Shown here: positions 59,101 through 64,000 of the stretch, piece after piece
Numbering within the stretch: the first letter of the stretch is position 1
Layout: each line of letters opens with the position of its first letter
Source: Perkinsus olseni
Lineage: Eukaryota; Perkinsozoa; Perkinsida; Perkinsidae
DNA: 64,000 nt
NCBI GenBank assembly: GCA_013115135.1
Contig: JABANP010000021.1
Coordinates: 186,001 to 250,000 of the forward strand
Direction of reading: 5' to 3'
The notes under the pieces: generated by a model
The model's input: the letters and a program-made list of their open reading frames with translations, nothing else
What the model was told of the DNA's origin: nothing
Databases searched by the model: none
Made by a program: the position numbers and the translations under genes

Positions 59101-59772
59101 CACCTGGTTGGGTTCAGGTTCTGTGGAGAGCTGTGCCAGATCGCCGAAGCCTGTCGGAATGGTAGTACCGGAGATTGAACACCGCATCCCAGAGAATGAA
59201 GTCAGATACGGTCTTCCAAGCCGAGATCGTCGCGGCTGTTTTGGAGTACTGCCATGCTGTAGTCAGGGAGTACAAGGGAGAGGAGGAAGATGAGAATGAT
59301 AACGTATGCTTACCGTGAAGGGCCATCCCCAGGAGCATTGTGCCCTCCTCAGATACTGGCTATTTGCCGTGGAGTGGTCTATGAATTCTGCGGTGTCTCC
59401 CTACGCTCCCTATTGACCATCTATGAGCACCTCGAGAGTACCCACAGTAAGGCCCGCCGTATGCTACCATCAGTGGATTTACTAAACCCTCCTTAGAAAC
59501 CTGGCTCCGACGTATTCGAGACCACATGCCCTCAACAGCGGCACGATCGCCCCTTCATCTGCACCACACAAAGGTGAGGGAACTCCGTGAGGGATCTCGT
59601 GGCGAACTGCTCCCTGCTGTAGGTCCGAGCTCACATGCGGCTGGTACTAGAGGCCCTACGGTCCTGGGTGCGAGACGAGGAAGATCGTCTGCTGGATCGG
59701 AGCCAAGGTCTGCCGGCGCTAGGAGGCCCTCGCGGTTCGAACCCTCCCGCAGCCGTTGCAGGACTTACGTAA
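53074..59772 (+). CDS. Nup155/Nup170-type nucleoporin
   Basis: Inner-ring scaffold of the nuclear pore, beta-propeller followed by an alpha-helical solenoid. Early exons read GPLIKILETADKPLRYPVRG, then FTDQSFDYEEAVLSSIP. The propeller follows: PLSLLWMAVDDTLYLWNFSN matches '[20 protein letters not shown]' of animal Nup155. VTVTRGGRILLWGPSVENGV with YELVYQRSPGWVTSR matches the '[22 protein letters not shown]' block. The second half is helical: TLEQRKRWLQSAVDCLRVAN is a solenoid helix, and the C-terminal exon has RLVLEALRSWVRDEEDRLL before TAA (59772). There are many introns (about 50-60 nt) and not all were resolved. The proposed start ATG 53074 is the first in frame and lies inside the last part of the PEPCK gene. 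The total length (about 6.7 kb) suits a protein of well over 1000 residues. Confidence 0.75.
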
Positions 59773-59959
59773 CACTAATGTTAATCGGAACGCTACTACC
59801 AACGTTTCCAATGCTGCTCGAAGTGTTTCACTTCTGCGGGGCCCTGATCGCTTCCGGCGGAACGGCTAACGCCTGATGACGCGGATTCGATTGTTTCTGG
59901 TTTGTTGTTTCGTCGGCTCCCACTCGTCTCTAAGAGTGCCGGTGCTGTGATCAGACTAA

Positions 59960-61637
59960 ATGACATCCCCCAGCGGCGCCACACAGGCAGCAGCGACTCT
60001 CGCCGCCGCCCTACAGGAGCAGCAGGAGCCGCCTCCTGCCGATGGCCTGGAGCCTAATCACGTTCAGCTTATCCGTAATACAGCCTTGGGCGTTATACGT
60101 AACGGTCCTCAATTCGCTGAATGGTTGCAAACCAAACGTCGTGGAGATAAACAGTACACTTTCCTCTTCAAGGGGCTCGGGCACGACTACTATCAGTGGT
60201 GCCTCTCTAATCCTGAGGAGTGTAAACGATTAGAGGATGTCGCGCAGGAGCAGCAGGCTGATGCTGAGTCGGATTCTGATGCAAGCGATAGTGGCTCTGA
60301 GTCGGACAGGAGCTCGAGGAGTAGGGACAGGAAGCGAAAGTCTAGGTCCCGATCTCGAAATCGCCGCCGTCCCCGTAGCCGATCCCGCCGTAGCAGGCGC
60401 TCAGGCAGCCGACAAAGGCATCATTCGCGGTCTCGCAGAAGGAGGTCCCCTCCGCCGTCATCTTGGCGAAGGCGCGACGCTGAACCGAGCCGTTATAGGA
60501 GAAGATCGAGATCTCGTAGGAGATCGCGCTCGCCCCGAAGCAGAGGTCGGTCTGGATCCAGGAACCGACGCATGGAACGATCGAGCGAATCCAGAGAGAG
60601 GTTCCTAACGAAGGCTCGGGAGTGGTCGGCGGAGCGAAGGAAGAGATCGGAAAGTAGGATCAGGCGTATTAAAGAGAGGGACGAGGAGAGGGAGAGGGAG
60701 CGCGCCAGGGAGCTACCGACTCAGAGCTCTATGTTCCGTGATCGTCAGCCGCGCGGTTATCGTCCAGGACGGGATTATGAGAGGAGACCCTTGGGAGGCA
60801 AGGGCATGGGGAGCAGCTCCTGGAACAGAAGTCCGTCGGCAAGGCAGGTTGCCCCTCGTCGTCCGAAGCCTGTAAAGGCGAATAAGATGTATGGGTGGAG
60901 TGATGATGAGTACGTAGAAGGGGAAAGTCCGAAATCTGATGGTGATAATAATGTTGAACACCTTCCTGCACGAGAGCATGTCATACCTGATGAGGCGAAG
61001 GGGTGGTATAGGGGCTCGGACAATCGATGGAGACGGGCTAGGATCACAACAACGCCTGTATTGACCGTGAAATTAGATCATAAGGGGCAAGTCGTTCACG
61101 CTAAGAGCAGTGCTGAGCGTCTCGCTATGTTGAAGTCGAAGCTGTTGTCGGGAGGGAAGAAGGCGGACGAGAAGGATGAATCGCCTACTGCATCGTCCCC
61201 TTCGAAGAAGGCCGAGGCTGCTGCTGCTGTTACTTCCAATGAACAGCCGTTGCGGGATCCTAGTGAAGGAAGGGAGGCAGATACTGAAGGCGACACTCCG
61301 AAGGCGTCGAGGGTGAAGGTGAGTGCAGATAAACGGAAGGCCCGTAGCAGTACCATAAACGACGACGAGGAGAAGGAGAACGGTGAGAAATCACGTAAGC
61401 GGAGAAAGGCTACCGAGGAGGAGGAAAAATCGCAGGTTGAAGAGCAGGAGGCGGATGATAAGAAATATCCGAAAAGGAAGCTCTCACTGTCACCGAGGAA
61501 GGGGGTAGTACTCTGGCTGGGGGCCTAAGAACGCCTCGTCGATGGGTTGGCTTCTTTAGGCGTCCTCGTCACCTTCGGTGGAGGCTCGACAGAAACAACT
61601 CCGTGACAAGTTATTGGGATCGAAGCGGAGCAGGTAG
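59960..61637 (+). CDS. SURP-domain/RS-rich splicing factor
   Basis: Begins MTSPSGATQAAATLAAALQE and has one SURP (SWAP) module at about residues 33-85: LIRNTALGVIRNGPQFAEWL and FLFKGLGHDYYQWCLS. SURP modules bind splicing factor SF1 or similar partners. It is followed by an acidic Ser run (SDSDASDSGSESDR) and a long RS domain (SRSRNRRRPRSRSRRSRR and SRSRRRRSPPP), a helical Arg/Glu stretch, GWSDDEYVEGESP, and a basic tail with KKAEAAAAV. An intron 61505-61559 joins SPRKG to ASSSPSVEARQKQLRDKLLG and ends TAG at 61637; without it the frame ends a few codons later. The architecture is like SFSWAP, SR140 or CHERP relatives, but I cannot say which. Codon use in the RS part is Arg-rich AGG/CGA mixed. 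Confidence 0.82.
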
Positions 61638-62008
61638 AGGAGCCCTCTCTGCGTACGTGTCTGTTCTACCGTTGTTTTTTTAGTGATGAAGGGACTGCCT
61701 GACGACGACTATGATGATGCTGATGTGTAACAATGCTACGGCCGACTAAGCTGATATGGTTAAAGGCTGCTTTTTCCGCTACAGAAGTGTCTTGTGTTTC
61801 TGAGTACCACCGCGCATCTCAGCGACCATCACACCGGAAGTTCCGAAAAGTGTGGTATTGAGTCGAAGCTAGCGCTTAACGCAACAATCCCGTACGGTAT
61901 GAAAACCATGTTTATTATCATTTGATTCTACCCATGGGTCGCATCGCCTTCGTGAGATCACTCTTCAATCTAGTAAATACTTCAACATCAGTCCTACCAC
62001 ATCTTCAC

Positions 62009-63536
62009 CTACTCAGCCAGCCTATCCTGCAGCTCCGCATTCTCCTTCTCGACCTCTGCTATCAATCCCTTGTGTTCATAGATGTCCACCTCGCACTCGG
62101 CCTTTTCTGACAGCTTACTGTGCAGCTCTCGTTCAACGGTGGCCTTAGCCAGCTGAAGACCGCGAGGTTTAACCAGGCCGTCCTCAAGAGCGTTAGTGAG
62201 TTGTGATCGGATTTGCTCGAGGTGTCCGTCCGATCGGCACCCTTCTTCCTCTGCGTCATATTTCGACCTATTCTGCTGAAGGGCTGACAGTTGAGCCTTC
62301 ATCTTCGCTAGTATGTCGGCGTTCCTCGACCGCTCGTTTCGAAGCTCCGATAAGTGGAAGTCAAGTCCTCTCCGTACGGCTGTGCTTTTCGACATCGTTC
62401 GACACAGGGATCTGAACCACACCCTTCATGCTCCTCTCAGCGTTTCTTTCCCCACTTGAACTCTTCGGTCCTCTGCAGTGCTACACGGTCTAGACACTCT
62501 CTAACGCGGTCCAGGAGTTCATAGTCTGCGGTGCTGACCGTGCTATTGTACGTCTCCCCATGATGGCCGGGCTTAGGCAGTAGTATCTCACCTGTGGCAG
62601 CCACCAGCACCATCGTCTGTCGCGGAAGCCTTACTCATCAGAGAGCCTTCCAGCGCTGTTCTGTTCTCTTGTAGCCGCCTAGTGGCCGACATCAGTCTCG
62701 GGTCGTCTATCCGTATGTTCGAGCCGTCCGCCAAACTAGTGGGGAATCGACACTCGATGATCTTGTCGTTGACACTGATACCACCCATAACCGTGTAGAG
62801 TCCTTCCTCACTCAGAGGGTTCTCCGCGATATCTGAACCTCCACAGTTCTCAGTGCCCTTCACGCCAGGCTCACCGAGTGCGAGTATCGATCGATTCCGC
62901 ATCAAGAGCTGTTCGATCGCGGCAGCGTTAGAATCATCCAGAGCAGTTCCTCTCAGGTCCAGCTGAAGGCGCAACACCCTAGCAGCGTATCATGTTCAGA
63001 GAAGCTACTTCTTCGATGCTCGTGTGCGCCTCCAGGACCTCACAAATCGCCTTAAGTCCGCTACCGTCGCCACGATGGACCAACGGATTGTGACGAAGTG
63101 ACAACCTTAAGGGAACTCACTCAGAGTACCATTCAGCGAACGAGCTTCGTCATCATTTTGAACTTATCACAAATCTGGGTCCCTTACGATTCCACCAAGT
63201 CGAGCGGCGGCAAGGTGAGGCTACGTCTTCAGAAGTGGTGTATACCGCAAGGCCTGGGCCAACACCATCGCTCTGTCTGGTCTGAGGTCGACTCCCCGAA
63301 GGGTTATGCTCTTCAGAAGCGGGTTGTGTCTGTACGATGTTGCTGCTGCGAGAGGCAGGGTCGCTCGCCTACCGAATGTCCGCAACGAGTTCCTCGTAAT
63401 CTGAGTCTTGCAGCTGGGAGAACTCCAACACGATGTGCTCATTACCGCTCAGCTGGGCCATTTTGGACAGGAAAACCTTTTCGTACACATACGCTAGGCC
63501 GTCGAATAAATCTTGCGCACTCGCACACTCTTGCAT
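62009..63536 (-). CDS. Ribonuclease-inhibitor-type LRR protein with coiled coil
   Basis: Read on the minus strand. MQECASAQDLFDGLAYVYEK is the first in-frame ATG (63536); the open frame extends a little further upstream. Helical QLQDSDYEELVADIR is followed by an intron. LRRs come next: NPLLKSITLRGVDLRPDRAM, VLAQALRYTPLLKT, SLRHNPLVHRGDGSGLKAIC with EVLEAHTSIEE, and LRLQLDLRGTALDDSNAAAI with EQLLMRNRSILALG. The 'L-x-L-R-x-N-x-L...A-x-A-L' rhythm is the RNI type. After NPLSEEGLYTVMGG the C-terminal exon is a coiled coil (STAVRRGLDFHLSELRNERS, AEVEKENAELQDRLAE, then TAG at 62011-62009). Similar LRR-plus-coil proteins occur in flagellar regulatory complexes, but identity is not established. Confidence 0.6.
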
Positions 63537-63593
63537 TTTCGCTAGCTCACCTAACTTTCGCAGGTTGACTAACGCATTACGATATGAATGCAA

Positions 63594-64000
63594 TGTGAAG
63601 GAGCTGAAACAAATTTATGCAATAAGAGTTTTGTTAAGGGGCGTACCCTCATTCTCTTTGGCGAGCACACGGGCTGATGTGACGTCAGACATGTATAAAT
63701 GCTTTTACAGACCCCTTCATTTGGTGGGCATCACTGATGACTATCAATAAGAGGGTCCCCTCTGGACTGCCCGAGCCTAGCAGCTGAACAGGCTAGCTAG
63801 TACCACGTACACAGCGTTCTAGCTTGACCGTTCCTCGGCGCATCTGGTTCCAAACACTCCCCAGTGTTGCTAATAGAGCTGACCATTCGCCCTTCAATGT
63901 CGGTGGATGGCGGAACAAGCGTTACCTCAATCTGCAGTTACTCAAGTTTATTTTCGATTTCGAAAATGTTCAAGAAGGTGGCGCTATTCGTCTTATGCGC
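63594..64000. other. Right edge of window
   Basis: About 400 bp without a supported gene. Nothing recognisable; it may hold the promoter or first exon of the LRR protein. Confidence 0.3.

Noticed and set aside
60713..61047. Minus-strand open frames opposite the SURP/RS gene
   Set aside because: They are produced by the Arg/Ser/Glu codon bias of the sense strand.
1..64000. Spliced-leader RNA gene, rRNA genes and CRISPR arrays
   Set aside because: I searched by eye for TTGGCTCAAG-type leader ends, rRNA landmarks and regularly spaced repeats, and found none.

Overview
ORGANISM. This is a window of protist nuclear DNA. Conserved genes are cut by many short GT-AG introns, mostly 40-60 nt. Genes are close together on both strands, base composition is near 50% GC, and flagellar, RNA-processing and mitochondrial proteins are typical eukaryotic types. 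Short dense introns, MLF- and actin-type alveolate proteins and coding gaps of 100-500 bp fit a perkinsid (Perkinsus-like) alveolate. That assignment is inference: no spliced-leader RNA or organelle marker lies in the window. LAYOUT. 1-11.8 kb: partial C2HC zinc-finger protein (minus), then actin, a WW/ankyrin protein, an MLF-family protein, an EF-hand-like protein and a multi-KH vigilin-like protein (all plus). 13.7-24.3 kb: six head-to-tail minus-strand genes are called with good support, except as noted: tail-anchored ALDH3-type aldehyde dehydrogenase, RNA polymerase III subunit RPC8, mitochondrial-type PEP mutase, U2AF large subunit and eIF5 (five identified products, with an unassigned tail after U2AF). 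24.7-35.0 kb: plus-strand LRR membrane protein, long coiled-coil protein, an unidentified multi-exon region, a TPR protein and a possible AHA1-like co-chaperone. 35.9 kb: tRNA-Gly(TCC). 36-40.6 kb: minus-strand ASH/HYDIN-like protein. 40.6-50.3 kb: gene-poor, repeat-rich block with two decayed copies of an unknown gene family, an intronless broken gene, an intronless secreted protein, a 256-bp-spaced duplication, hairpin clusters, a near-perfect 53-nt palindrome and a tRNA-like relic. 50.3-61.6 kb: PEP carboxykinase, Nup155-type nucleoporin and a SURP/RS splicing factor (plus). 62-63.6 kb: LRR/coiled-coil protein (minus). WORKING TOGETHER. Several genes serve nuclear RNA flow (U2AF65, SURP/RS factor, RPC8, Nup155, eIF5, KH protein). 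A mitochondrial PEP pair (PEPCK makes PEP, PEP mutase consumes it) suggests a possible phosphonate route. ASH, coiled-coil and LRR proteins fit a flagellated zoospore. CAUTION. At least five well-aligned genes carry a single-base frame break, several at runs of 3-4 identical bases. This is the main uncertainty in the gene models and may reflect residual indels in the assembly.
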